From Actinomycetes bacterium (GTDB lineage: Bacteria; Actinomycetota; Actinomycetes; Mycobacteriales; Mycobacteriaceae), in the NCBI GenBank assembly GCA_023404955.1, contig JAEXZY010000069.1, positions 1 to 18,277 of the forward strand: 18,277 nucleotides of DNA, given 5' to 3'. The stretch's first letter is position 1. The number at the start of each line of letters is the position of its first letter. The notes under the pieces were generated by a model that saw nothing but the letters and a program-made list of their open reading frames with translations, did not search any database and was not told the origin of the DNA. This document shows positions 1 through 7,224 of this stretch, in pieces. Made by a program: the position numbers and the translations under genes.

Positions 1-24
1 CAGCACGGCGTTCCACAGCGTCAC
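1..24 (-). CDS. azlD: AzlD-type branched-chain amino acid exporter subunit, N-terminal fragment
   Basis: Only the first eight codons are present, starting with GTG and reading VTLWNAVL; the rest lies beyond the left edge. The GTG shares two bases with the TGA stop of azlC (a GTGA overlap), which implies translational coupling. AzlC and AzlD are usually encoded together and form a small hydrophobic exporter of branched-chain amino acids and analogues. The call rests on position after azlC and on a start like those typical of AzlD, so the identity is inferred. Confidence 0.5.
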
Positions 25-770
25 GGCAGCCACTCCCGCTCGGGGACGTCCGTCGGCTCGGAGGGCGGAGATTCGCTCCGCCCCAGCCAGTTGAACCATC
101 CGACCACGACCGCCACGACCGCGGCGACGAGCACGGGCACCCCGGGCAGGATGACGGGTGTGAGAGCCGTGGCGACGACGGCGGCGGCCACGCCGACCGC
201 GATCGCCTGCCGCCGGCGCAGCCGGGGCCACAGGAGGGCGAGGAAGGCCGCAGCGGCCGCGGCGTCCAGCCCATATGCGCGCGGATCGCCGAGCACATCG
301 CCGAGGAGAGCGCCCGCGAAGGTCGTGAGGTTCCAGCCCGCATAGATCGCGAGGCCGGTGACCCAGAACCCGACGAGGCGCGCGTGGGGCGTCGTCTGCG
401 CGAGGGATACCGCCGTCGATTCGTCGATGGTGAACTGCGCGGCCGCCGCGCGACGCCAGAAGCCCGTTCCCACCACCGGTGACATGCGCATCCCGTACGC
501 GATGTTGCGTACGCCGAGGAGTCCCGCCGATGCGATCGCCGCGGGAGCAGCCGCCAGTCCCCCGGCACCGATGACGCCGACGAAGGCGAACTGGGAGCCC
601 CCGGTGAACATCACGAGGCTCAGCACGCAGGTCTGCCAGACGTCGAGCCCCGATGCGGTCGCCAGCGCACCGAACGACACGCCGTACGCACTCGTGGCGA
701 GCGCGACGCCGAGCCCCGATCGGGCGGCGCGGCGCGCCTCCGCGCGCGACGGATCGTCGGGAGTGGTCAC
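21..770 (-). CDS. azlC: AzlC family permease (branched-chain amino acid export)
   Basis: About 249 residues from the GTG at 770 (reading VTTPDDPSRAEARRA); an upstream GTG at 821 would add 17 residues that do not look conserved. Neither start has a clear ribosome binding site. The family features are visible: an early YGVSFGALA stretch, the MFTGGSQFAFVGV motif with its conserved glycines and small residues, GVRNIAYG in the next helix, and then a series of hydrophobic segments to the end. AzlC is the large subunit of the AzlCD inner-membrane exporter of leucine, isoleucine, valine and analogues. It follows typA by 63 bases on the same strand and overlaps azlD. Its very GC-rich third positions resemble the downstream part of typA and suggest a Microbacteriaceae source rather than the mycobacterial host of the rest of the window. 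Confidence 0.82.
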   Translation of the reverse strand: MTTPDDPSRAEARRAARSGLGVALATSAYGVSFGALATASGLDVWQTCVLSLVMFTGGSQFAFVGVIGAGGLAAAPAAIASAGLLGVRNIAYGMRMSPVVGTGFWRRAAAAQFTIDESTAVSLAQTTPHARLVGFWVTGLAIYAGWNLTTFAGALLGDVLGDPRAYGLDAAAAAAFLALLWPRLRRRQAIAVGVAAAVVATALTPVILPGVPVLVAAVVAVVVGWFNWLGRSESPPSEPTDVPEREWLP

Positions 771-833
771 CCCGCCGAGCCTAGCGAGCGCGATCGACGA
801 CCCGTGCGGGCCACCGTGCACCGCGTGGCGTGA

Positions 834-2738
834 TCAGACGTTGGCGTCCTGGCGCTTGAGACGCGCGGTGGCGCGCCCACGCTCGGTCGCGTCGAGCACG
901 ACCTTGCGGATCCGCACGATCTCAGGGGTCACCTCGACGCACTCGTCGTCGCGGGCGAACTCGAGGCTCTCCTCGAGCGACAGCTGGCGCGGCGGCGTCA
1001 TCGACTCGAACGTGTCGGAGGTCGAGGAGCGCATGTTGGTGAGCTTCTTCTCCTTCGTGATGTTCACGTCCATGTCGTCGGCGCGCGAGTTCTCGCCGAT
1101 GACCATGCCCTCGTAGACCTCCTGCGTGGGCTGCACGAAGAAGGACATCCGCTCCTGGAGCGCGATGATCGCGAACGGCGTCACGACGCCGGCGCGGTCC
1201 GCCACGATCGAGCCGTTCTGACGGGTCACGATGTGACCAGCCCACGGCTCGTACCCGTGGGAGATCGCGTTCGCGATGCCCGTGCCACGGGTCGTGGTGA
1301 GGAACTCGGTGCGGAAGCCGATGAGACCGCGAGAGGGGACGACGAACTCCATCCGCACCCAGCCGGTGCCGTGGTTCGTCATGTTCTCCATGCGACCCTT
1401 GCGCGCGGCCAGCAGCTGCGTGATGGCGCCGAGGTACTCCTCGGGGGCGTCGATGGTGAGGTGCTCGAACGGCTCGTAGGTCTTGCCGTCGACCTTCTTG
1501 GTCACCACCTGGGGCTTGCCGACGGTGAGCTCGAAGCCCTCGCGCCGCATGTTCTCGACGAGGATGGCCAGCGCGAGTTCGCCGCGCCCCTGCACCTCCC
1601 ACGCGTCCGGCCGACCGATCTCGACGACCTTGAGCGACACATTGCCGACGAGCTCGCGATCCAGGCGGTCCTTGACCATGCGCGCCGTCAGCTTGTGCCC
1701 CTTGACCTTGCCGACGAGCGGGGACGTGTTGGTCCCGATCGTCATCGAGATCGCGGGGTCGTCGACGTGGATCTGCGGCAGCGGCCGGACGTCGTCGGGG
1801 TCGGCGATGGTCTCGCCGATCGTGATGTCGGGGAAGCCCGCGATGGCGACGATGTCGCCGGGGGCGGCACTCTCGGCGGGGTACCGCTCCAGCGCGCGCG
1901 TCTTGAGCAGCTCGGTGATGCGAGCACTGCTGGTCGTGCCGTCCGCGCGCACCCACGCGACGGTCTGCCCCTTCTTCAGGGTGCCGTTGAATACGCGCAG
2001 CAGTGCGAGCCGGCCGAGGAAGGGGCTCGAGTCGAGGTTGGTGACCCACGCCTGCAGCGGCGCCTCGTCGTCGTACGACGGCGCGGGCACGTGCTCGAGG
2101 ATCGCCTCGAACAGCGGCTCGAGGTCGTCGGTGCCCGGCAGCTCGCCGTTGGCCGGGCGGTTGCGGGATCCGGCCCCCGCGCGACCGCTCGCGTACACGA
2201 CGGGAACGTCGAGCAAAGCGTCGACGTCGAGGTCGGGCACGTCGTCGACGAGGTCGGACGCGAGACCCAGCAGCAGGTCGTGGCTCTCCTCCTCGACCTC
2301 CGCGATCCGGGCGTCGGGGCGGTCGGTCTTGTTGACGAGCAGGATGACGGGGAGCGTCGCCTCGAGCGCTTTGCGCAGCACGAAGCGGGTCTGCGGCAGC
2401 GGGCCCTCGGAGGCGTCGACGAGCAGCACCACGCCGTCGACCATCGACAGGCCGCGTTCGACCTCACCGCCGAAGTCGGCGTGGCCGGGGGTGTCGATGA
2501 CGTTGATGACGGTCATCGAGCCGTCGGGGTGGTGCCGGTGCACCGCGGTGTTCTTGGCCAGGATCGTGATGCCCTTTTCCTTTTCCAGGTCACCGGAGTC
2601 CATCAGCCGTTCGATCGCGTCGTCACCGCGGTGGGTCAGCGCCCCGGATTGACGCAGCATCGCGTCGACCAGGGTGGTCTTGCCGTGGTCGACGTGGGCC
2701 ACAATGGCGACGTTGCGGAAGTCGGGGCGTGCAGTCAC
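834..2738 (-). CDS. typA: Translational GTPase TypA/BipA (apparent hybrid of two lineages)
   Basis: About 634 residues from the GTG at 2738 (VTARPDFRNV); a GTG at 2765 would add nine residues. A GACAAT seven bases before the 2738 start could be a leaderless -10. TypA is a ribosome-binding GTPase related to EF-G and LepA, linked to ribosome assembly and stress growth. The G1 motif AHVDHGKT, G3 DTPGHADF and G4 NKTD are intact, followed by the beta-barrel domain, EF-G-like domains and the TypA C-terminal domain, so length is normal. The first ~90 residues (for example ALTHRGDDAIERLMDSGDLE and AVHRHHPDG) are mycobacterial in style. From VVLLVDASEG onward the sequence is Microbacteriaceae in style (LEHVPAPSYDD, NITKEKKLTNMRSS, ending RLKRQD). 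The reading frame is unbroken through the join. Confidence 0.93.
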   Translation of the reverse strand: MTARPDFRNVAIVAHVDHGKTTLVDAMLRQSGALTHRGDDAIERLMDSGDLEKEKGITILAKNTAVHRHHPDGSMTVINVIDTPGHADFGGEVERGLSMVDGVVLLVDASEGPLPQTRFVLRKALEATLPVILLVNKTDRPDARIAEVEEESHDLLLGLASDLVDDVPDLDVDALLDVPVVYASGRAGAGSRNRPANGELPGTDDLEPLFEAILEHVPAPSYDDEAPLQAWVTNLDSSPFLGRLALLRVFNGTLKKGQTVAWVRADGTTSSARITELLKTRALERYPAESAAPGDIVAIAGFPDITIGETIADPDDVRPLPQIHVDDPAISMTIGTNTSPLVGKVKGHKLTARMVKDRLDRELVGNVSLKVVEIGRPDAWEVQGRGELALAILVENMRREGFELTVGKPQVVTKKVDGKTYEPFEHLTIDAPEEYLGAITQLLAARKGRMENMTNHGTGWVRMEFVVPSRGLIGFRTEFLTTTRGTGIANAISHGYEPWAGHIVTRQNGSIVADRAGVVTPFAIIALQERMSFFVQPTQEVYEGMVIGENSRADDMDVNITKEKKLTNMRSSTSDTFESMTPPRQLSLEESLEFARDDECVEVTPEIVRIRKVVLDATERGRATARLKRQDANV

Positions 2739-2794
2739 GTCGCTGATTGTCGCAGTGTGGTGCACCGATCGCGAAAACGAGAGATACCCGTCAC

Positions 2795-2959
2795 GTGGCC
2801 AGCAAGCTGACCAAGCTCACCCCCAAGAAGAAATGTTGCCGCAGCAAGCCCCGCTGCAAGAAGTGCCCGCTCGTGCTGCACAAGGTACGCAAGGCCGAGC
2901 TCACCGGGTTGCGCGGCAAGGACTTGGAGAAGGTCTACAAGCGGGCGCGAAAGGCCTGA
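2795..2959 (+). CDS. Small basic cysteine-cluster protein, 54 aa, function unknown
   Basis: Reads from GTG at 2795 (VASKLTKLTPKKKCC) to TGA at 2959. It is very basic, rich in Lys and Arg, with a compact cysteine group, CCRSKPRCKKC (C-C-x5-C-x2-C), which could bind one metal ion or fold as a zinc knuckle, and a basic C-terminal half (LRGKDLEKVYKRARKA). I recognise it as a small conserved hypothetical protein of mycobacteria but know no function. It is divergent from typA, with only 56 bases between the two starts, so the promoters must nearly touch. The longer frame from 2747 adds 16 residues that do not look like the conserved part, so the GTG is preferred. A nucleic-acid or ribosome-associated role is a guess from charge and location. 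Confidence 0.75.
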   Translation: MASKLTKLTPKKKCCRSKPRCKKCPLVLHKVRKAELTGLRGKDLEKVYKRARKA

Positions 2960-3024
2960 TCGGGCGGGGTTTTGGGGCGTATTCTGGACGCATCCGTCAG
3001 CCGTTTTCGCGGAGGTTGGCCATC

Positions 3025-3288
3025 ATGACCTACGAAGTCCTCACCATCGCCCTGATCATCGTGCTCGCGACACTGGCCGCGCTGGCGATCTACCTGGGCC
3101 TGATGAACTGGATCGGCGCGCTGTACATGGTGCGGTGCACGGCCTGCCACCATCTGGCATTCAGTTCACGGCGCGATCCGCGGGTGTCGTGCCCACACTG
3201 CGAGCACCCGACGCTGCTGCACCCGTTCTACGCGGCGCGCCATCGCGACGCGCCGGTGCGCGTTCTCGACGACCGACTGCGGTTCTAG
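3025..3288 (+). CDS. Membrane-anchored zinc-ribbon protein, 87 aa, function unknown
   Basis: ATG at 3025 is preceded by GGAGG at 3011-3015, a good ribosome binding site. Residues about 5-35 form a long hydrophobic stretch (VLTIALIIVLATLAALAIYL and on), one membrane segment with little N-terminal tail. After it come two Cys pairs, CTAC and CPHC, about 15 residues apart, the usual spacing of a zinc ribbon, then a basic and aromatic tail ending DDRLRF. The expected arrangement is a single-pass anchor with a small zinc ribbon. It follows the basic cysteine protein by 65 bases on the same strand and may share its transcript. I recognise it only as a mycobacterial conserved hypothetical. Confidence 0.75.
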   Translation: MTYEVLTIALIIVLATLAALAIYLGLMNWIGALYMVRCTACHHLAFSSRRDPRVSCPHCEHPTLLHPFYAARHRDAPVRVLDDRLRF

Positions 3289-3311
3289 CGCCGCCACGTC
3301 CGCATGATCGT

Positions 3312-3337
3312 CATGCCGATTCAGCACGTTCGGCATG
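3312..3337. promoter_or_regulatory. Perfect 8-bp inverted repeat before the PotD operon (candidate operator)
   Basis: CATGCCGA at 3312-3319 is repeated in inverted form as TCGGCATG at 3330-3337, with a 10-base spacer. It lies in the 115-base gap between the zinc-ribbon gene and the potD-like gene, just upstream of where a -35 would sit for the -10 candidate at 3360. That suits binding of a dimeric regulator, possibly the AraC-type protein at the end of the operon. With no T-run after it, it is a poor intrinsic terminator, though termination of the upstream gene cannot be excluded. Confidence 0.45.
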
Positions 3338-3359
3338 TCGGGACCGGCCCGAGCGTCCA

Positions 3360-3365
3360 TAGCAT
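3360..3365 (+). promoter_or_regulatory. Candidate -10 element for the potD-like operon
   Basis: TAGCAT fits the actinobacterial -10 consensus TAnnnT. It would give a leader of roughly 30 bases containing the ribosome binding site AAGGTGAT at 3391-3398, five bases before the ATG at 3404. No -35 match is visible. This is a match by eye only. Confidence 0.3.
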
Positions 3366-3403
3366 CGGCTCACCTGGACGACTTCGGAAAAAGGTGATCG
3401 GTC

Positions 3404-4558
3404 ATGCCGCGTGGCGTCGTACGTTCCTCCCGTCGACAATTCCTGACCGGCGGCACGGCAGTCGCGGCCGCCGCGCTGCTCGGGTCGTCGGCGCTGAGCG
3501 CCTGCGCTTCGCAGACGAGTGAACCGGCCGCGCCGGCCGCTGACGACGGCGCGAAAGCCACAGGGACGCTGCGGGTTTCCAACTGGCCGCTTTACATCTC
3601 CGAGGGCTTCGTCGCCGATTTCCAGCGGGCCAGCGGGCTGACAGTCGATTACCGGGAGGACTACAACGACGACGAGGAGTGGTTCGCCAAGAATCGGGAA
3701 CCGTTGTCCCGCAAACAAGACATCGGATGTGACCTGGTGATCCCATCGGAAACGATCGCCTCCCGTCTGATCGCGCTGAATTGGCTGACAGAAATCAGGG
3801 ATGCGCGCTGGCCCAACAAGAAGAACCTGCAGCCGGCGCTGCTGGACTCCGCGGTCGACCCCGGCCGGAAATTCACCGCCCCCTACATGTCCGGCATGGT
3901 GGGCCTGGCCTATAACCGGGCCGCCACCGGTCGGGACATCACGCGGATCGAGGATCTGTGGGACCCCGCCTACAAGGGCCGAGTCAGCATGCTCGCCGAC
4001 ACCCAGGACGCCCTGGGCATGATCATGCTGTCCCAGGGATCCTCCCCGCGCGACGCCACCGAGGCATCGGTGCGGCAAGCCGCGGATCTCGTCGCCGAGC
4101 AGAAGAATCGTGGGCAGATCCGCAGATTCACCGGCAACGATTACGCCAACGATCTGGCAGCCGGCAATATCGTTGTCGCGCAGGGATATTCTGGCGACGT
4201 CGTGCAGCTGCAGGCGGACAATCCGGATCTCCGATTCGTCATCCCCGAATCCGGCGGCACGATGACGCTGCAGAGCATGGTGATGCCCTACACCACCCGC
4301 AACCAGGCGGCGGCCGAGGCGTGGATCGACTACGTCTACGACCGAGCGAACTACGCCGAACTCGTCGCCTACACGCGCTACATCCCCGTGCTCTCGGACA
4401 TGGGCGACGCCCTCGCCCGGGTCGATCCGACCGCCGCGTCCAATCCCCTCATCAACCCCCCGCCAGAGACCCTCGCCCGCGTCATACAGTGGCCGGCACT
4501 GCCAGACGATCAGATGGTGGCATTCACCAAGACCTACGCCGCGGTCACCGGCGGCTGA
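3404..4558 (+). CDS. PotD-like polyamine ABC transporter substrate-binding lipoprotein, Tat-exported
   Basis: 384 residues. The N-terminus has a twin-arginine motif, S9-R10-R11-Q-F-L, a hydrophobic stretch and a lipobox L-S-A-C with Cys34, so the protein should be exported folded by Tat and anchored outside the membrane as a lipoprotein. The mature part opens with LRVSNWPLYISEGF, the standard start of the PotD/PotF family, and has the family's middle segments YDLWDPAYKGRV-like (EDLWDPAYKGRVSML) and the C-terminal TRYIPVLSD region; length is normal for the family. Such proteins capture spermidine, putrescine or other amines for PotABC-type importers. No ATPase or permease of that type is in the window, so it must work with a distant transporter or act as a sensor or carrier here. 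It is followed after three bases by the amidohydrolase gene. Confidence 0.88.
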   Translation: MPRGVVRSSRRQFLTGGTAVAAAALLGSSALSACASQTSEPAAPAADDGAKATGTLRVSNWPLYISEGFVADFQRASGLTVDYREDYNDDEEWFAKNREPLSRKQDIGCDLVIPSETIASRLIALNWLTEIRDARWPNKKNLQPALLDSAVDPGRKFTAPYMSGMVGLAYNRAATGRDITRIEDLWDPAYKGRVSMLADTQDALGMIMLSQGSSPRDATEASVRQAADLVAEQKNRGQIRRFTGNDYANDLAAGNIVVAQGYSGDVVQLQADNPDLRFVIPESGGTMTLQSMVMPYTTRNQAAAEAWIDYVYDRANYAELVAYTRYIPVLSDMGDALARVDPTAASNPLINPPPETLARVIQWPALPDDQMVAFTKTYAAVTGG

Positions 4559-4561
4559 CGG

Positions 4562-5884
4562 ATGCTCGACACGGGTACCAGATTTGCGCTTCTCGACGTA
4601 AACGTCGTTGACGGACAGGGCGGTCCGCCGGCCGAACGCCACGCCGTCGTGATCTCGGGGAAGCGGATCGAGGCGGTCACGCCCATGGCCTCGTATCACC
4701 GCGAGCCCGACATCCGCGAGATTCCGCTCGACGGCCATTTCGTGATGCCCGGCCTCATCGACGCGCACGTGCACCTCGCCGGCGGTCGCGCTGAGATCAC
4801 CGACCAGGAGATCGGCGTCATCGCCGAACCGAAGCTGTTGCGCGCCATGCGGTCTGTCTACGAAGCCCAGCAGCTCCTCAAGCGCGGGGTCACCGCGGTG
4901 CGCGATGTGTCATGGAACGGGCTCTATCTCAAGCGGTTGTTCTTCGAGCAGCGCATCCCCGGTCCGAAGGTCATCGCCTGCGGGCCAGGGCTGACCCGCA
5001 CCGGCGGACACGCGGACCTGTTCCAATTCACCTCCGAATACGTCAGGGAGCACGGTGTCTTCGGCATCGTCGCCGACGGCCGCGACGAAGTCGTCAAGGC
5101 GGTCAGGTCACTGCTGCGGGAGGGCGCGGATGCAATCAAGATCTTCGCCAGCGGGGGCGACAACTGGCCCCACGATCGCAACGAGGACATCCACTACTCC
5201 CTCGACGAAGTGCGCGCTTGCGTCGAGGAAGCGCACCGGCAGACCGGCACGATGGTGATGTGCCATGCGGAAAACCGAGCCGCGATCGCGCTCGCGGTCG
5301 AAGCCGGATGTGACACCGTCGAGCACGGTGAGGACATCGATGAAGAGCTGGCCGCCGAGATGACCCGGCGGGGCACCATTCTGGTGCCCACGCTCCAACT
5401 GATCGTGAACTGGCACCGCGATTTCATGCCCGTCGGAGGGGCCACCGCCAAACCGCGCCCGGATGCGTTCCTCTACCGCGACCACTACGACGAACGCGAC
5501 GCCGATTTTGCGCAGCGCTACAGCAGCAGCGCCGTGCGGAGCTTCCAGACAGCTCTCGCCGCGGGAGTCCCGATCGCACTGGGCTCTGACACCGTGTACG
5601 AGCCGTTGACCACCTACGGTGAGTACACGCTGCTGGAGCTGCGGGCGATGGTGGAGTACGGCATGACTCCGGCGCAAGCACTGACGGCGGCCACCGTGAC
5701 CGGGTCTGCGGCACTCGGTATGTCGCACGTCATCGGCTCGATCGAACCCGGGAAGCTCGCCGATCTCCTGGTGGTGCGCAAAGATCCGACGGTCGACCCG
5801 ATGGTCCTTTACGACCCCTCCAACATCTACCTCACGTTCTGCGACGGCAAGCTCACGGTGGAAGACGGGCTGCTGGCCTGGTAG
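4562..5884 (+). CDS. Metal-dependent amidohydrolase, imidazolonepropionase/prolidase-like branch
   Basis: 440 residues. Metal ligands of the amidohydrolase superfamily are all visible: H69 and H71 in DAHVHL, K193 in IKIFASGG (likely the carboxylated lysine), H235 in CHAEN, H255 in VEHGED and D343 in GSD. The ends form the usual small beta-sandwich, with EPGKLADLLVV near the C-terminus. This branch (imidazolonepropionase-like proteins and Xaa-Pro or acyl-amino-acid hydrolases) cleaves cyclic or linear C-N amide bonds in the cytoplasm; the substrate cannot be named from sequence. Its ATG lies three bases after the potD-like stop and the next gene starts ten bases after its own stop, so the three genes are surely one transcript. 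A role in opening an amide of the compound bound by the PotD-like protein is inference. Confidence 0.85.
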   Translation: MLDTGTRFALLDVNVVDGQGGPPAERHAVVISGKRIEAVTPMASYHREPDIREIPLDGHFVMPGLIDAHVHLAGGRAEITDQEIGVIAEPKLLRAMRSVYEAQQLLKRGVTAVRDVSWNGLYLKRLFFEQRIPGPKVIACGPGLTRTGGHADLFQFTSEYVREHGVFGIVADGRDEVVKAVRSLLREGADAIKIFASGGDNWPHDRNEDIHYSLDEVRACVEEAHRQTGTMVMCHAENRAAIALAVEAGCDTVEHGEDIDEELAAEMTRRGTILVPTLQLIVNWHRDFMPVGGATAKPRPDAFLYRDHYDERDADFAQRYSSSAVRSFQTALAAGVPIALGSDTVYEPLTTYGEYTLLELRAMVEYGMTPAQALTAATVTGSAALGMSHVIGSIEPGKLADLLVVRKDPTVDPMVLYDPSNIYLTFCDGKLTVEDGLLAW

Positions 5885-5894
5885 CACTGTCTAC

Positions 5895-7223
5895 ATGGTC
5901 GATTCCGTCGTCGGGTTCAGACCCGGCGATCGGGTCAAACGCGGGGTGCACGCCGTCGGTCGCACCACACTGCACCGCCATCCCGACGCACTCGAGATCG
6001 TCCTCGTCCTGCGCGGGTCACTGCAGGTCAAGGTCAGCTGCGAGGACTTCGACCTCGCCCCGGGCGATTACGCGGTGCTCAATCGCGGCGACGCGCACAT
6101 GCTCACCGGCTCCCCCGACAACGTGACCGGACTGGTGCACCTCGACCTCGACGCTTTTCGCGACATCGACGCCGATGCCGGCGACCTGATCTTCGCCTGC
6201 GAGTCGTTCGATCTGCCCCGCTATCGCCGACAGGAGGTGGCGATCCGGACCCTGCTGCTCGACATCCTCGACACCGATGAGGACCCGCTAGAGCCGGCGG
6301 CCTCGTTGATCACCATTCTGTGCGATGGGTACTCGCTCGAGGACTACTACAACCGCGGCTCCGGACTCACTGCCGGCCAGCGGGAGAAATTTCACCGCAT
6401 CGTCGGTTCGCTGCGCCGGCAGCGCTCCGATCGCGACGCGCTGGCTGCCGTCGCCGCGGAGCATCACTACTCGAAGTCGCATGTCTCGCATACCTTCAAA
6501 GAGATATCGGGCATCAGCTTCGGAGATCTCCTTGGCTACCTACGGGTTGCAGACGCCGAGAACGCACTCCTGTCGTCGGACGCCACGATGGTCGAGATCG
6601 CCGCCGATTGCGGCTTCTCCGACCCCAAGTACTTCACGCGCACCTTCGTGAACTGGTTCGGCGAGTCGCCGGCGGAGTACCGCCGCCGCCACCGACCGAT
6701 GACCCGGCGCGACGACGACATCGCTGTCGTCGAGCCCGCCACTGTCAGCGCGCTCGTGGCCGAACATCGACATCGACCGCGCTCCGGTGCGCCCGAAACA
6801 CCCCGGCTCAGCGTGACTCCGCTGCTGCTCAAAAACGTGGGCTCGCGACTCGACCTCACCCGCACACTGCGCACAGGGCCAGCGCAGAGTCCACCGGGTG
6901 TGCCGGTGGATCGAAATGAGGCCGTCCCTCACCTGCTGCCTGTGAAAGTGACACCCGCCGATATCGAGCAGGGCTACCTCATCGAAGGTCTCGACTCCTT
7001 CGCCTCCGACGGCGTATCACCCTGCCTGGTAATCGAATTCACTACGGTCGCGGCTTGCCTTGACATGATCGCGGAGATCGCGGAAAGGCTCAGCCATCAC
7101 GGGCGGTCAGCAGACATCTGGCTGACCTATGCCGCGGCGCACCAGCGGGCCGGCGTGGACGACGTCGTCCGGCGCAGCCGACGGGAGTTCGGGGTGCACG
7201 TGCAGCCGGTGATGACGCCCTGA
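5895..7223 (+). CDS. AraC-family regulator with cupin sensor and an extra C-terminal domain
   Basis: 442 residues. Residues about 20-90 form a cupin (HRHPDALEIVLVLRG, then LAPGDYAVLNRGDAHML), the ligand-sensing part. Residues about 181-266 form the double helix-turn-helix of AraC regulators (DALAAVAAEHHYSKSHVSHTF, later TMVEIAADCGFSDPKYFTRTF and FGESPAEYRRR). Most AraC proteins end there. This one continues for about 175 residues: a Pro/Arg-rich linker, then a folded-looking domain at ~310-442 (LLPVKVTPADIEQGYLIEG through the end). A similar layout occurs in AraC proteins with a C-terminal glycosidase-like part, but I cannot confirm kinship and see no catalytic residues. It closes the potD-amidohydrolase unit and probably controls it. 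Its stop is one base from the stop of the convergent deacetylase. Confidence 0.85.
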   Translation: MVDSVVGFRPGDRVKRGVHAVGRTTLHRHPDALEIVLVLRGSLQVKVSCEDFDLAPGDYAVLNRGDAHMLTGSPDNVTGLVHLDLDAFRDIDADAGDLIFACESFDLPRYRRQEVAIRTLLLDILDTDEDPLEPAASLITILCDGYSLEDYYNRGSGLTAGQREKFHRIVGSLRRQRSDRDALAAVAAEHHYSKSHVSHTFKEISGISFGDLLGYLRVADAENALLSSDATMVEIAADCGFSDPKYFTRTFVNWFGESPAEYRRRHRPMTRRDDDIAVVEPATVSALVAEHRHRPRSGAPETPRLSVTPLLLKNVGSRLDLTRTLRTGPAQSPPGVPVDRNEAVPHLLPVKVTPADIEQGYLIEGLDSFASDGVSPCLVIEFTTVAACLDMIAEIAERLSHHGRSADIWLTYAAAHQRAGVDDVVRRSRREFGVHVQPVMTP

Positions 7224-7224
7224 T

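Noticed and set aside
1233..2810. 525-residue open frame on the plus strand opposite typA
   Set aside because: It mirrors the typA coding strand, has antisense composition rich in Asp, Val, Arg and Gly without any domain, and typA is unmistakable.
3311..4774. 487-residue open frame on the minus strand under the potD-like gene
   Set aside because: Antisense shadow in GC-rich DNA; the plus strand encodes a complete binding protein with signal peptide and ribosome binding site.
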